From Salinirubellus salinus (GTDB lineage: Archaea; Halobacteriota; Halobacteria; Halobacteriales; Haloarculaceae), in contig NZ_CP104003.1 in NCBI RefSeq assembly GCF_025231485.1, positions 744,001 to 808,000 on the forward strand: a stretch of 64,000 nucleotides of DNA, read 5' to 3'. The first letter of the stretch is position 1; each line of letters begins with the position of its first letter. A program made the translations under genes and the position numbers. This document shows positions 25,023 to 33,839 of this stretch, one piece after another. The notes beneath the pieces were generated by a model that saw only the letters and a list, made by a program, of their open reading frames with translations, was not told the origin of the DNA and made no database searches.

Positions 25023-25589
25023 ATGGACCACGAGACCGTCCGTGAGGTGTTCCCCGAGGCCGACGAGATCGGCGACCCGGCGCTACGTGAGGGCGTCCTC
25101 GCGGCGTGGGCGGGCGCCTGTGAGGACGCCGGCGTGGAGACGGCAGAGTCGCTCCGGGCGCTCCCGTGGCTCCCCCCGGTACAGCGGGCCCTCGGCGTCC
25201 CCGCAGACGCCGAGCGACTCGTCCCCCACGTCCGGGACGTGACCGCCGGGGCGGTGTCGCTCGCCGGGGCGCTGGTCGCCCGCCGCGAGACGGCCGTCGA
25301 CACGGACCTGCTGGTCGCTGGCGCGCTCGTCCACGACGTGTCGAAACTCGTGGAGTTCGACGGGATGGACGCCACGCGCACCTACGACCTGCTGGGCCAC
25401 CCGTACTGGGGGGTCCACGTCGTCGCTCGCGCCGGCCTGCCGGTCGAACTCGCACACGTCGTCCTCTCGCACACCTCGCGGACGGACGTCGACCCAGCCT
25501 TCCTCGAAGCCGAACTGGTCCGGCGAGCGGACGAGGCGGCGGCGAACGCCATCCGCCTCGCGTACGTCGACGACCTCCGCGAGGCCTGA
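25023..25589 (+). CDS. HD-domain phosphohydrolase-like protein
   Basis: 188 residues from ATG at 25023. The metal-binding HD motif lies in LVAGALVHDVSKLVEFDG, and the later HVVLSHTSRTDVDP supplies a further conserved histidine region. HD proteins are metal-dependent phosphohydrolases acting on nucleotides or phosphoesters. It ends 48 nt before the nitrilase gene on the same strand. Substrate unknown. Confidence 0.85.
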   Translation: MDHETVREVFPEADEIGDPALREGVLAAWAGACEDAGVETAESLRALPWLPPVQRALGVPADAERLVPHVRDVTAGAVSLAGALVARRETAVDTDLLVAGALVHDVSKLVEFDGMDATRTYDLLGHPYWGVHVVARAGLPVELAHVVLSHTSRTDVDPAFLEAELVRRADEAAANAIRLAYVDDLREA

Positions 25590-25637
25590 GTCGGGGGCGA
25601 CGGTACACTCTTGTCGTGTGGTATCGCATCGCGTGAC

Positions 25638-26768
25638 ATGCCCGCCGAGTCGTTCACCCTCGCGGCCGCACAGGTCCAGCCGGTCTACCACGACAAGGAA
25701 GCGACGCTGGAGAAGGCCTGCCGGTACGTCGAACGGGCCGCGAGCGAGGGGGTCGACCTCCTCGCGTTCCCCGAGACGTTCGTCCCCGGCTACCCCTACT
25801 GGCGGCGCGCGGTCTCCATCCCGCGCTGGACGGAACTGATGGTCGACCTCCAGAAGGAGAGTCTCACGCTCGACGACCCGGCGCTCGACCCACTGCGAGA
25901 GACCATCGCCGAGGCGAACGTCCACGTCTGTCTGGGCGCGACCGAACGCTCCGGGCGACGGGGGAGCGAGACGCTCTACAACTCGATGTTCTGGTTCGAC
26001 CGGGACGGCCGACTCGTCCGGGTCCACCGGAAGCTCATGCCGACACACGGCGAACGGACCATCTGGGGCCGTGGCGACCCGTCGACGCTCGCGGTCCACG
26101 ACAGCGACCTCGGGACCCTCGGCGGCCTCGTCTGCTACGAGAACCACATGACGCTCCCCAAGGCCGCGCTCTGCGCGATGGGCGAGGAGATACACACCGC
26201 CGTCTGGCCGGGCTACTGGACGCAGGACGGGCACCCGGGCGCGAAGTCCCGGGCCGAGGACGCCGCCGCCAGCGACACCTGCGACATCTACCCCGCGGTC
26301 CGACAGTACGCGTTCGAGACCCAGTCGTTCGTCCTGTCGAGTTCGCTCTACCTCGGAGACATGAACCCGCCCGGGTTCGAGGACGGCGAACTCGGGTACG
26401 ACCTCGCGGCCGGCGGGAGCATGCTCGTCAACCCCGCCGGCGTGGTGAAGGCCGGACCGGTGTTGAACGAGGAGGCGCTCCTGACCGCCGAGTTCGAGCG
26501 CGACGAGCGGCGTGCGGTGAAGGCCTACTTCGACGCGATGGGCCACTACACGCGCTGGGACGCCGTCAACCTCGAGGTGAACGACGCCACCTACGAACCC
26601 GTTCACGACCACCACGGCGGAGGAGCGGGGGACGCGCGGCGCGTCCGCAGGGTCGGGGACAGCCTCGGTCCCTCGCGGCCGGAGCCCGCCGACCTCGAGG
26701 CCATCGCCGAGGAACACGACCTCCCCTACGAGGCGGTCGAGGCCGTGGCCGAGAGCCTGGCCGACTGA
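25638..26768 (+). CDS. Nitrilase-superfamily carbon-nitrogen hydrolase
   Basis: 376 residues from ATG at 25638, with TATA-like ACTCTTGTC about 28 nt upstream. The Glu-Lys-Cys triad is visible: Glu in LLAFPETFVPGYPYW, Lys in HRKLMPTHGER and Cys in GGLVCYENHM. The PGYPYW and THGERxxWGRGD signatures place it in the true nitrilase branch (nitrile to acid plus ammonia) rather than the amidases. A charged, partly His/Gly-rich linker (HDHHGGG) leads to a 25-residue helical C-terminus, which could support the spiral oligomers typical of nitrilases. Confidence 0.9.
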   Translation: MPAESFTLAAAQVQPVYHDKEATLEKACRYVERAASEGVDLLAFPETFVPGYPYWRRAVSIPRWTELMVDLQKESLTLDDPALDPLRETIAEANVHVCLGATERSGRRGSETLYNSMFWFDRDGRLVRVHRKLMPTHGERTIWGRGDPSTLAVHDSDLGTLGGLVCYENHMTLPKAALCAMGEEIHTAVWPGYWTQDGHPGAKSRAEDAAASDTCDIYPAVRQYAFETQSFVLSSSLYLGDMNPPGFEDGELGYDLAAGGSMLVNPAGVVKAGPVLNEEALLTAEFERDERRAVKAYFDAMGHYTRWDAVNLEVNDATYEPVHDHHGGGAGDARRVRRVGDSLGPSRPEPADLEAIAEEHDLPYEAVEAVAESLAD

Positions 26769-26777
26769 CCACGCGTC

Positions 26778-27530
26778 TCAGACACCGCCAGTGGGCTCGG
26801 TCCCCCGGCGAGCGACGACCCACCGGTAGACCCGGTGCGTGCCGGCGGCGACGATGGCGAGCCACGTCGCCGCGAGGACGGCCACGCCCACCCAGAACGC
26901 CCCGACGACGCGGTACATCTCGAGGTACGGGGCGACCAGCGAGAGGGCAGCGACGACGGCGCCGAAGGCGGTGACGCCGGCCACGTACCGGTCGCTCTCG
27001 GCGGCGTAGGCTGCCCGTGCGACCAGGATGCCCAGCGGGATCACCGTCGGCCACGCGAGGAACAGGAGGTTCGAGAACCCGAACAGCGTGGCGTGGTTGA
27101 TGGTGCCCGTCCGGAAGAGGTAGCGCTCGCCGCCCTTCTCGACGAACTGGAGGGCCTCGTCGGGCCGGAGTCTCGTGCCGTACTCGAACTCCGGCGGGAG
27201 GTCCGACTGCGCGTAGCCGTCACAGACGAGGACGAACCCCCGGCAGACGGTGGGTTCGAACACGCCGTCCGGCTCGGCGAGCGCCCGGTCGAACAGGTCC
27301 TGCGCGGCGGGAGAGAGCTCCTCGTACCGGTATATCTCGATGTCGGGGTCCGCGGCGTACTCGTCGTAGGTCGCCGAGGACTCGGTGACGATAGCGTGGT
27401 CGTACGACGGGTCACCGCGGGTCGTCTCGTACGGCGACGCGAGCGTCCCCGGGTACGCCGCGAGGCCGAGGAGGACGACAGCGACGACGAGCCCCGCGAT
27501 ACGCAGCCGGCGGGCGTCGGGGGAGGGCAC
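26778..27530 (-). CDS. Membrane protein with large extracytoplasmic loop
   Basis: 250 residues. An N-terminal helix (IAGLVVAVVLLGLAAYPGTL) is followed by about 110 residues of soluble domain containing YDEYAADPDIEIYRYEELSP and two cysteines (VCRGFVLVCDGY) that may form a disulfide outside the cell. Four further helices lie between about 150 and 240. The layout is found in several haloarchaeal membrane proteins of unknown role (DUF7979-like). Convergent with the nitrilase gene, 9 nt apart. Confidence 0.78.
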   Translation of the reverse strand: MPSPDARRLRIAGLVVAVVLLGLAAYPGTLASPYETTRGDPSYDHAIVTESSATYDEYAADPDIEIYRYEELSPAAQDLFDRALAEPDGVFEPTVCRGFVLVCDGYAQSDLPPEFEYGTRLRPDEALQFVEKGGERYLFRTGTINHATLFGFSNLLFLAWPTVIPLGILVARAAYAAESDRYVAGVTAFGAVVAALSLVAPYLEMYRVVGAFWVGVAVLAATWLAIVAAGTHRVYRWVVARRGTEPTGGV

Positions 27531-27650
27531 GGTCGTCGGTGATTCTGTAGCGGGCTACAAGTGCTTTCTCCACGACACGTCGTCCGCCGTCGGCCGTGGC
27601 GGCCCGGAACGGAACCCACAAGCCCGCGCCCCGGAAAACGCCAGCAACGA

Positions 27651-29147
27651 ATGGCACGCGAGATATTCGAGGTGCGCGACTGGGACGGCGCGGCCCGACT
27701 GGGCGAGTTGACCGTCCCCAGGGCGGGGGTCACGGTGGAGACGCCGGCGCTCCTGCCGGTGGTCAACCCCCACAAGCAGACGGTCCCGCCGGCCCGCCTC
27801 CAGTCGGAGTTCGGCGCCGAGATACTCATCACGAACGGCTACATCCTCTACGGGAGCGACGAGTTCCGCGAAGAGGCCCTCGACGTGGGCCTGCACGACC
27901 TCTACGAGTTCGACGGGGCCATCATGACCGACTCTGGGTCGTTCCAGCTGGCCGAGTACGGCGAGATCAGCGTCGACACCGAGGAGATACTGCGGTTCCA
28001 GCACGACATCGGGAGCGACATCGGGACGCCCGTCGACATCCCCACCCCACCGGACGTGAGCCGCGAACGGGCCGAGTCCGAACTCGCGGAGACCGAGCGC
28101 GCCCTCGCCGAGGCCGAGACCGTCGACGTGGGTGAGATGCTCGTCAACGCGCCGGTGCAGGGGTCGACTCACCCGGCGCTCCGGACGGCGGCAGCCGAAC
28201 ACGCCTACGCCACCGACCTCGACGTGTTCCCCATCGGTGCGGTCGTGCCGCTGCTGAACGCGTACCGGTACGACGACGTGGTCGACGTCGTCGCCGCCGC
28301 CAAGCGGGGCCTCGGTGCCGACGCGCCCGTCCACCTGTTCGGTGCCGGCCACCCCATGATGTTCGCGCTCGCGGTGGCGATGGGGTGTGACCTGTTCGAC
28401 TCCGCCGCCTACGCGCTCTACGCCCGCGACGACCGCTACCTCACGGTCCGGGGGACCGAACTCCTCGCTGACCTCGATTACCTCCCGTGCTCGTGTCCCG
28501 TCTGTGCGGCCTCCACGCCCGAGGGCCTCCGCAGCGAGGACGACGACGAGCGGACGCGACTGCTCGCCGAGCACAACCTCCACGTCACCTTCGAGGAGCT
28601 CCGCCGCGTGAAACAGGCCATCAGGTCGGGGTCGCTGCTCGAACTCGTCGAGACGCGCGTCCGGGGGCACCCCACGCTGGTCGACGGGTTCCGGGCGATG
28701 CTGGCGCACGCCGAGACGCTCGAAGCGACCGACCCGGTCTCGAAGGGCGCGTTCTTCCACCTCTCGGCCGAGTCCGCCGACCGACCGGAGGTGCTCCGGC
28801 ACCAGGAGCGACTCGAGCGTCTCACCGTGGCGGGTGACACCTGCCTGCTGACGACGGGGTCGGGCAACTCCGACGACCACGACACCACGTGGCGCGTGGT
28901 CCCCCCGTTCGGGCCGTTCCCGCGGGCGCTCTCGGAGTCGTACCCGCTCACAGCGGAGGTGCCGGAACGCCTCTCTCGCGAGGCGTACGAACGGGCGGCC
29001 GACGGCGTCGCCCGACTGGTCGAGACGAACCCGGACGTGACGTTCACGTTCGCGCATCACCAGTGGCCCGCGTCGGCCGTCGAGCGCGTGCCCGATGGTG
29101 TCGAGGTCCAGCGGTACGGGGACGGGACGGACCCGCGGGACCACTGA
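27651..29147 (+). CDS. tgtA: tRNA-guanine(15) transglycosylase
   Basis: 498 residues from ATG at 27651 ([20 protein letters not shown]). The catalytic TIM barrel shows [11 protein letters not shown] with the active-site aspartates, [11 protein letters not shown] and [14 protein letters not shown]; the zinc site is CSCPVC. The archaeal enzyme swaps guanine 15 of the D-loop for preQ0, the first tRNA step of archaeosine formation. The C-terminal region (about 345-498) is the archaeal extension without a PUA domain, which in haloarchaea is found in the partner arcS. arcS lies 1.1 kb downstream on the same strand. Confidence 0.95.
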   Translation: MAREIFEVRDWDGAARLGELTVPRAGVTVETPALLPVVNPHKQTVPPARLQSEFGAEILITNGYILYGSDEFREEALDVGLHDLYEFDGAIMTDSGSFQLAEYGEISVDTEEILRFQHDIGSDIGTPVDIPTPPDVSRERAESELAETERALAEAETVDVGEMLVNAPVQGSTHPALRTAAAEHAYATDLDVFPIGAVVPLLNAYRYDDVVDVVAAAKRGLGADAPVHLFGAGHPMMFALAVAMGCDLFDSAAYALYARDDRYLTVRGTELLADLDYLPCSCPVCAASTPEGLRSEDDDERTRLLAEHNLHVTFEELRRVKQAIRSGSLLELVETRVRGHPTLVDGFRAMLAHAETLEATDPVSKGAFFHLSAESADRPEVLRHQERLERLTVAGDTCLLTTGSGNSDDHDTTWRVVPPFGPFPRALSESYPLTAEVPERLSREAYERAADGVARLVETNPDVTFTFAHHQWPASAVERVPDGVEVQRYGDGTDPRDH

Positions 29148-29173
29148 GTCGGCCACCGCCGTGCGTCGGGTGA

Positions 29174-29188
29174 CGCGTGACTCACGCG
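29174..29188. terminator. Perfect dyad CGCGTGA-C-TCACGCG between convergent genes
   Basis: Seven-bp arms around one base, 27 nt after the tgtA stop and overlapping the stop codon of the minus-strand Yip1-like gene. A bidirectional end signal is plausible. Confidence 0.45.
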
Positions 29189-30159
29189 AGGTAGGTACTC
29201 GCGCCGAGGACGACCGTCGCTCCACCCACCACGAGGAGTCCACTGATGCGGTGGAGCGCGACGTACCAGTCCTCGGGTTCGACCGCGTCCCGATTGCGGA
29301 ATCCGATCAGTTCGAACGTCTTCTGGAACTGGATGTACCCACGTGGCACGACGAGCAGCGGGACGCCGATCAGTGCGAGGAGGAGGACCGCCAGCGGGAC
29401 GACCTCCTCCGAGCCGGTGGGGAGGTCGGGTCCCCCGAGGAAGGCCAGCAGTCCGAACGCGAACAGTGGCGAGGCGGCGACCACACCGCCGGTGGTGGAG
29501 CCGGTCTCCGCGACGAGCGCGCCGACGAGGACGTAGACGGCCCACGCGAGACCGACGAGCGAGATGCCGACGAGGAGGGGTTCGGCGGTGCCGAGGACGA
29601 ACTCGCCCGCGCTCTCGCGCACCGCGTCAGGTGTCGCCGGGTACGAGCGGCTCGGCGCCAGCAGGGCGACGGCCGCCGCCCGGACGGGCCAGAGCAGGCC
29701 GACCGGGAGGAACGCCCACCCGGCGCGACCGAGTATCGTCGTGAACGACTCGGCTCCGGAGAGGAGGTAGCCCGCGCCACCGACCGAGAGCCAGACGAGG
29801 CCGAGCGCGAACGGGGCGCCCAGCGCCGCCGAGAACAGCCGCTGCTGGGCCGCGCCACCGAGGGAGACGTCGACGGTGTCCGGCAGGGTACACTCGCTCG
29901 GCGTGTACCAGTCCATGTCGTCGGGCCAGCCCGTCGGCTCGGTACACTCCCGGGTCGACGGCTTCTCCGGGTTGTCGACGGTCGCGGTACCGGACACCAC
30001 CTCACCGAGGACGAGGGCAGTGCCGGCGAGCGACGCGGCGACGAGGAGCCCGGCGAGGCAGACGACGAGGAGGCCGTCCAACCCGTCGGGCGGGTCGTCC
30101 TCGAACGCCGTCCGTGGCCGGACCAGCGGTCGGAGGAGACGGCTGGTGTCGGGGACCAT
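29182..30159 (-). CDS. Yip1-like multi-pass membrane protein
   Basis: 325 residues from ATG at 30159. An N-terminal amphipathic part (TSRLLRPLVRPRTAFEDDP) is followed by a first helix, an extracytoplasmic loop with two cysteines (TRECTEPTGWPDD, PSECTLPDTVD) and then at least five more helices. The overall shape resembles the archaeal Yip1-domain proteins. It sits between tgtA and arcS but on the opposite strand, so a link to tRNA modification is unlikely. Role unknown. Confidence 0.78.
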   Translation of the reverse strand: MVPDTSRLLRPLVRPRTAFEDDPPDGLDGLLVVCLAGLLVAASLAGTALVLGEVVSGTATVDNPEKPSTRECTEPTGWPDDMDWYTPSECTLPDTVDVSLGGAAQQRLFSAALGAPFALGLVWLSVGGAGYLLSGAESFTTILGRAGWAFLPVGLLWPVRAAAVALLAPSRSYPATPDAVRESAGEFVLGTAEPLLVGISLVGLAWAVYVLVGALVAETGSTTGGVVAASPLFAFGLLAFLGGPDLPTGSEEVVPLAVLLLALIGVPLLVVPRGYIQFQKTFELIGFRNRDAVEPEDWYVALHRISGLLVVGGATVVLGASTYLA

Positions 30160-30249
30160 ACACGAGGGGCGTGAGGCCGCGGATGAATCTCTTTCGGCCC
30201 GCCCACCGTGAAAGGCAAGAGTGTTCCCCCGCCGTCGCCGAACCCGACC

Positions 30250-32007
30250 ATGACCGACCACTTCGAGGTCCACGACCGGGACGGGGCGGCCCGCCTCGGC
30301 GAGTTGCGACTCGCCGACCCGCTCCGCACACCGGCACTCGTGGACGAGGTGCTGCGCGACGCGGGGTCGCTCTGGGCTGCCGAACGCGAGGTACCCGAGG
30401 GCGACGACGCCCACCTGAGCGTCCTCCCGCACCGCGCCGCCCCGACCGGCACCGACCAGCGAGTCGCCGAGGCCTTCGCGCCCGAGCCGCCCGACGTCGA
30501 CTACCCCGCCGCGGCCGTCGTCACCGCCGACACCGCCGCCGATCTCGGCGTCGACGCGTACCTCCTCTCCGGTGGACCGGGCCTCGTCGACCACGCCGAA
30601 GCGTTCGTCGGCAGCGTGATCCGCACGCGAGCGGCCATCCCCGGCGACACCGCGCTCTACCTCGCCGGCTGTGCCACGCCCGCGAACGTCGCCACGCTCG
30701 TCTACGCGGGCGTCGACCTCGTGGACTCGGACTTCGCGCACGTCCGTGGCACCGAGGGCTTCTACCTCACGAGCGACGGCGAGTACTTCCTCGAGGACCT
30801 CGACGAGCTCCCCTGTGCCTGCACCGCCTGCCAGCAGGGGCGCGACTCGTTCGGCCCGGAGGACTGTGCGGAACACAACGTGAACGCCCTCCGAGCCGAG
30901 CTCGCCACCGTCCGCCAGCGCATCCGCCGCGGGCGGCTCCGTGACTACGTCGAGGGGCAGGCCCGTCACGAGGCGTTCGGGACGAGCGTGTTCCGACGGC
31001 TGGACCGCCAGTACGCCTACAGCGAGGAACGGACGCCCGTCTACCGGCGGAACTCGATGCTCGCCGCGAGCGAGGACTCCCTCCGCCGCGTCGAGATACA
31101 GCGGTTCGCCGACCGCGTCACCTCGCGCTACGTCCCGCGGTTCGACGACCGGCCGCTCGTCCTCGTGCCCTGTTCGGCCCGTAAACCCTACAGCGAGTCC
31201 CAGTCGCACGGCCAGTACCACGACGCCGTCCGCTGGCGCGCGCACATGGTCTCGATGACCTCGCCCATCGGGGTGGTCCCGCAGGAACTCGAACTGACCT
31301 ACCCGGCTCAGCACTACGACTCGGTCGTCACCGGCGACTGGTCCGCCACCGAGATCGAGTTCGTGACGGACGTGCTCGTGCGCTACCTCCAACGGGCCGA
31401 CTACCCCGAGGTGATAGCGCACGTCCCACCGGAGGGCTACCGCGAGATATGCGAGCGTGCCGAGGCGCGACTGGACGGGACCGAGTTCACCTACACCGTC
31501 GCGGACCACCCGACGACGAGCGACTCGCTGGCGAACCTCGCGAACGCGCTCGGGGGGAACGACCGCTACCCCAAACGCGAACGCGAACACAACACCGTCC
31601 GGGCCATCGCGGACTTCTTCCTCGGCGACGGCGCGGGCGAGGAGTTGTTCTCCGAGGACCTCCGCACCGACGGACGCTACCCGAAGCTCCGCGCCCACGA
31701 GGGTGGCGAGCACCTCGCCACACTCGTCCCGCAGTACGGGTCGCTCTCGTTCACGCTCGCCGGCGCACGCCACTGGCTGAAGTCGGACGCACCCACCAAG
31801 CGCGTGGAGATCGACGCGTTCGTCCCGAAGGGGAGCGTCCTCGCGCCGGGTATCGTGGACGCTGACGACGACGTACGCGTGGGTGACGAGGTGGTCGTGG
31901 AGGGCCCGAAGGCGTTCGCCGTCGGCCGCGCGCAGATGCCGGGGCGGGAGATGGCGGAGTCGACACGGGGCGTGGCGGTCGAAGTCCGGCACAGCGAGGA
32001 GCGGTAA
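30250..32007 (+). CDS. arcS: Archaeosine synthase ArcS
   Basis: 585 residues from ATG at 30250. The N-terminal half is a catalytically inactive TGT-like domain (compare [19 protein letters not shown] with tgtA) that kept the zinc motif CACTAC. The central domain with LVLVPCSARKPYSESQSHGQY carries the PCSxxKPYxxSxSH signature of the amidotransferase/lyase region. The C-terminal 80 residues are a PUA RNA-binding domain (KRVEIDAFVPKGSVLAPGI). The protein converts preQ0-15 in tRNA to archaeosine. No radical SAM partner (RaSEA) is seen in this window. Confidence 0.95.
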   Translation: MTDHFEVHDRDGAARLGELRLADPLRTPALVDEVLRDAGSLWAAEREVPEGDDAHLSVLPHRAAPTGTDQRVAEAFAPEPPDVDYPAAAVVTADTAADLGVDAYLLSGGPGLVDHAEAFVGSVIRTRAAIPGDTALYLAGCATPANVATLVYAGVDLVDSDFAHVRGTEGFYLTSDGEYFLEDLDELPCACTACQQGRDSFGPEDCAEHNVNALRAELATVRQRIRRGRLRDYVEGQARHEAFGTSVFRRLDRQYAYSEERTPVYRRNSMLAASEDSLRRVEIQRFADRVTSRYVPRFDDRPLVLVPCSARKPYSESQSHGQYHDAVRWRAHMVSMTSPIGVVPQELELTYPAQHYDSVVTGDWSATEIEFVTDVLVRYLQRADYPEVIAHVPPEGYREICERAEARLDGTEFTYTVADHPTTSDSLANLANALGGNDRYPKREREHNTVRAIADFFLGDGAGEELFSEDLRTDGRYPKLRAHEGGEHLATLVPQYGSLSFTLAGARHWLKSDAPTKRVEIDAFVPKGSVLAPGIVDADDDVRVGDEVVVEGPKAFAVGRAQMPGREMAESTRGVAVEVRHSEER

Positions 32008-32064
32008 TCGGGGCGGCGTTCCGCGACGACCATCTCTTTGTACCGCGCGCCGCTACCACGGGCC

Positions 32065-32454
32065 ATGGAACCCATCGAACTGACGATTCCGGAGCACGTC
32101 CTCGACCTGCTCCCGCAGGACGGACAGAACGCCGCGATGGACATGGAGAAGGCCGTCGAGGGGTACGAACGCCACCTCAACCGGTCGCTGGGGGCGAACG
32201 AGGACGCCGAGAAGGCCGCCGACGTCCTCGACGTCGTCGAACACATGGAGTCCCGGATGGAGACGTACGACACCTTCGTCCCCGAACTCCGCGCGTGGGG
32301 CCAGTCGCCCGCCTACGCCATCGCGTGGCGGAACCTCCACGGTGAACTCATCTCCCAGATATACCAGCACGATGTGGGCGCGTTGCTGGACCGCGAGCGC
32401 AACTACCGCATCGCCGACGACGGCATCCGACTGAAGGACCTGAAGGACGACTGA
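32065..32454 (+). CDS. Conserved small helical protein, unknown function
   Basis: 129 residues. Start chosen at ATG 32065 because a TATA-like TCTTTGTA lies about 28 nt upstream. The sequence is soluble, acidic and predicted mostly helical: IPEHVLDLLPQDGQNAAMDMEKAVEGYERHLN, then AEKAADVLDVVEHMESRMETYDTF and a C-terminal DGIRLKDLKDD. No known motif. It lies 58 nt after arcS on the same strand. Confidence 0.75.
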   Translation: MEPIELTIPEHVLDLLPQDGQNAAMDMEKAVEGYERHLNRSLGANEDAEKAADVLDVVEHMESRMETYDTFVPELRAWGQSPAYAIAWRNLHGELISQIYQHDVGALLDRERNYRIADDGIRLKDLKDD

Positions 32455-32490
32455 ACGGGCCGCCGGTCGGCCAGAGCGTCTACTGTCACC

Positions 32491-32534
32491 GTGTGGCAAA
32501 CGTTCTTGTAGGTGATTCCCCGCAGGTGCCACAC
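32491..32534. repeat. Inverted repeat GTGTGGCA-28-TGCCACAC
   Basis: Perfect 8-bp arms at 32491-32498 and 32527-32534, spaced by 28 nt, ending just before the TATA-like AACTAACA of the lipoprotein gene at 32573. It could be a pair of half-sites for a regulator of that gene. Confidence 0.45.
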
Positions 32535-32572
32535 CGCGGGAACTAACACGCTCGGACCAGTGGGGTACCACG

Positions 32573-33034
32573 ATGCCCTCCAGACGTGCGGTGTTGACAG
32601 CAGTCACGGCGGTCGGGACGACCGGACTCGCCGGGTGTGGTGCCCTGAGTGGTGAGGCGAGCAGCGATGGCGGCGGTCGGTCCTGCGAGTCGAGCGCGGA
32701 GGCCCGCGACGAGTCGAGCGACCTGATACAGCAGGCCAGCGCCTCACCCGGCGAGAACGTCGTGTTCCGTACAGTCCTGAACCGGGAGAGCGAGGCGTTC
32801 GAGCGGTTCGACAGCCTCACGCTGCGGACCACGACGGGCGACGCGTACCTGATTCCCCGCGAGGAGGGGACGGACCCCGACGCCCCCGCAAGGCGCGTCT
32901 ACGAGCAGGCGCTCGGTGCGTTCCCCCAGAACGGCCGCATCGAGGTGGTCGCGAACGCCGAGGACGGGGAGACGCTCGACGCACTCACCGTCGAGTTCAC
33001 CTGCCAGCGACGGACGCCCGTACCGGGTGAGTGA
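32573..33034 (+). CDS. Tat-dependent lipoprotein, unknown function
   Basis: 153 residues. SRRAVLTAVTAVGTTG is a compact twin-arginine signal with lipobox LAGC (Cys22). After a Gly/Ser tether, the domain of about 115 residues contains NVVFRTVLNRESEAFERFDSL and ends VEFTCQRRTPVPGE; C36 and C149-150 could pair. It is anchored on the outer face of the membrane. No family recognised. It meets the minus-strand hydrolase gene tail to tail with 1 nt between them. Confidence 0.8.
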   Translation: MPSRRAVLTAVTAVGTTGLAGCGALSGEASSDGGGRSCESSAEARDESSDLIQQASASPGENVVFRTVLNRESEAFERFDSLTLRTTTGDAYLIPREEGTDPDAPARRVYEQALGAFPQNGRIEVVANAEDGETLDALTVEFTCQRRTPVPGE

Positions 33035-33035
33035 G

Positions 33036-33830
33036 TCAGAGCGTCGGCCCCAGTTCCTCCATCTGTGCGGCGTCGTGGCCGAAGACAACCGTCGCGTCGT
33101 GACGCCGCTCCAGTTCCCGACACAGCGACCGCGACTCGTGCCAGTCACGTGTGCTCCAGAGCAGGCTGGCACCCATCGAGGCGCCCTGCTCGTAGTTGGG
33201 TGCGGCGTAGGCCTGGTCGCCGACGACGAGGAGCGTCTCTCTGCCCCGCTCGCACTGCACACCGAGGAGGCCCGGCGAGTGGCCCGGCAGGTGGACCAGT
33301 TCCAGCCCCTCGAACAGCGTGTGACGGTGTCGGTCCACGACCCGCCAGTTCAGGTCGCGGTCGAAGTCCCGTTCGAGGTAGGCCTCGTCACCGTCCGGCG
33401 CGTCGGTCTTGGCGGAGTAGTAGGCGTACTCCAGCTCGTCCCGGTGGACGTAGACCGGGACGTCTGTCCCCTCGAAGGCGTAGAGACCGCCGGCGTGGTC
33501 GAGGTGGAGGTGTGACTGCACGACCGCGTCGATGTCCTCGACCGAGTACCCCGCGTCGGCGAGGTCGTCCTCGATGGGGCGGGCGTCCTCGTGGGTGAAC
33601 GCGTCGTAGAGCTCGTCAGGCCACCAGTCCGCGCAGTCGGGGTCGGAGCCGGTGTCCCAGAGCACGGTCCCCTCGGGGTGGTCGAACACGAGGTTGTAGA
33701 CGACGCCGTCCCCGCGGACGAGGTCCGGGTTCGGGTCACTCGCCGTCGCGGTCCGGAAACCGTCGAGGACGAGGTTCGTGTCGGCGGTGATGGTCCCACG
33801 GTCGACGACGTGGACCTGATAGTCGGGCAT
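33036..33830 (-). CDS. Metallo-beta-lactamase-fold hydrolase (N-acyl-homoserine-lactonase-like)
   Basis: 264 residues. The dinuclear zinc motif is SHLHLDHAGG near residue 108; further ligands are in LPGHSPG, VVGDQAY and FGHDAAQ. The sequence order and the tyrosine-bearing Y/A insert resemble AHL-lactonase-type (AttM/AiiA) proteins. Actual lactone hydrolysis is not provable from sequence: many archaeal homologues act on other lactones or thioesters. Cytoplasmic. Confidence 0.85.
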   Translation of the reverse strand: MPDYQVHVVDRGTITADTNLVLDGFRTATASDPNPDLVRGDGVVYNLVFDHPEGTVLWDTGSDPDCADWWPDELYDAFTHEDARPIEDDLADAGYSVEDIDAVVQSHLHLDHAGGLYAFEGTDVPVYVHRDELEYAYYSAKTDAPDGDEAYLERDFDRDLNWRVVDRHRHTLFEGLELVHLPGHSPGLLGVQCERGRETLLVVGDQAYAAPNYEQGASMGASLLWSTRDWHESRSLCRELERRHDATVVFGHDAAQMEELGPTL

Positions 33831-33839
33831 ACCCTCGTC

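Noticed and set aside
32038-32064. A longer TTG start for the helical protein at 32065
   Set aside because: It would lie on the TATA-like box and adds only nine atypical residues, so the ATG at 32065 is preferred.
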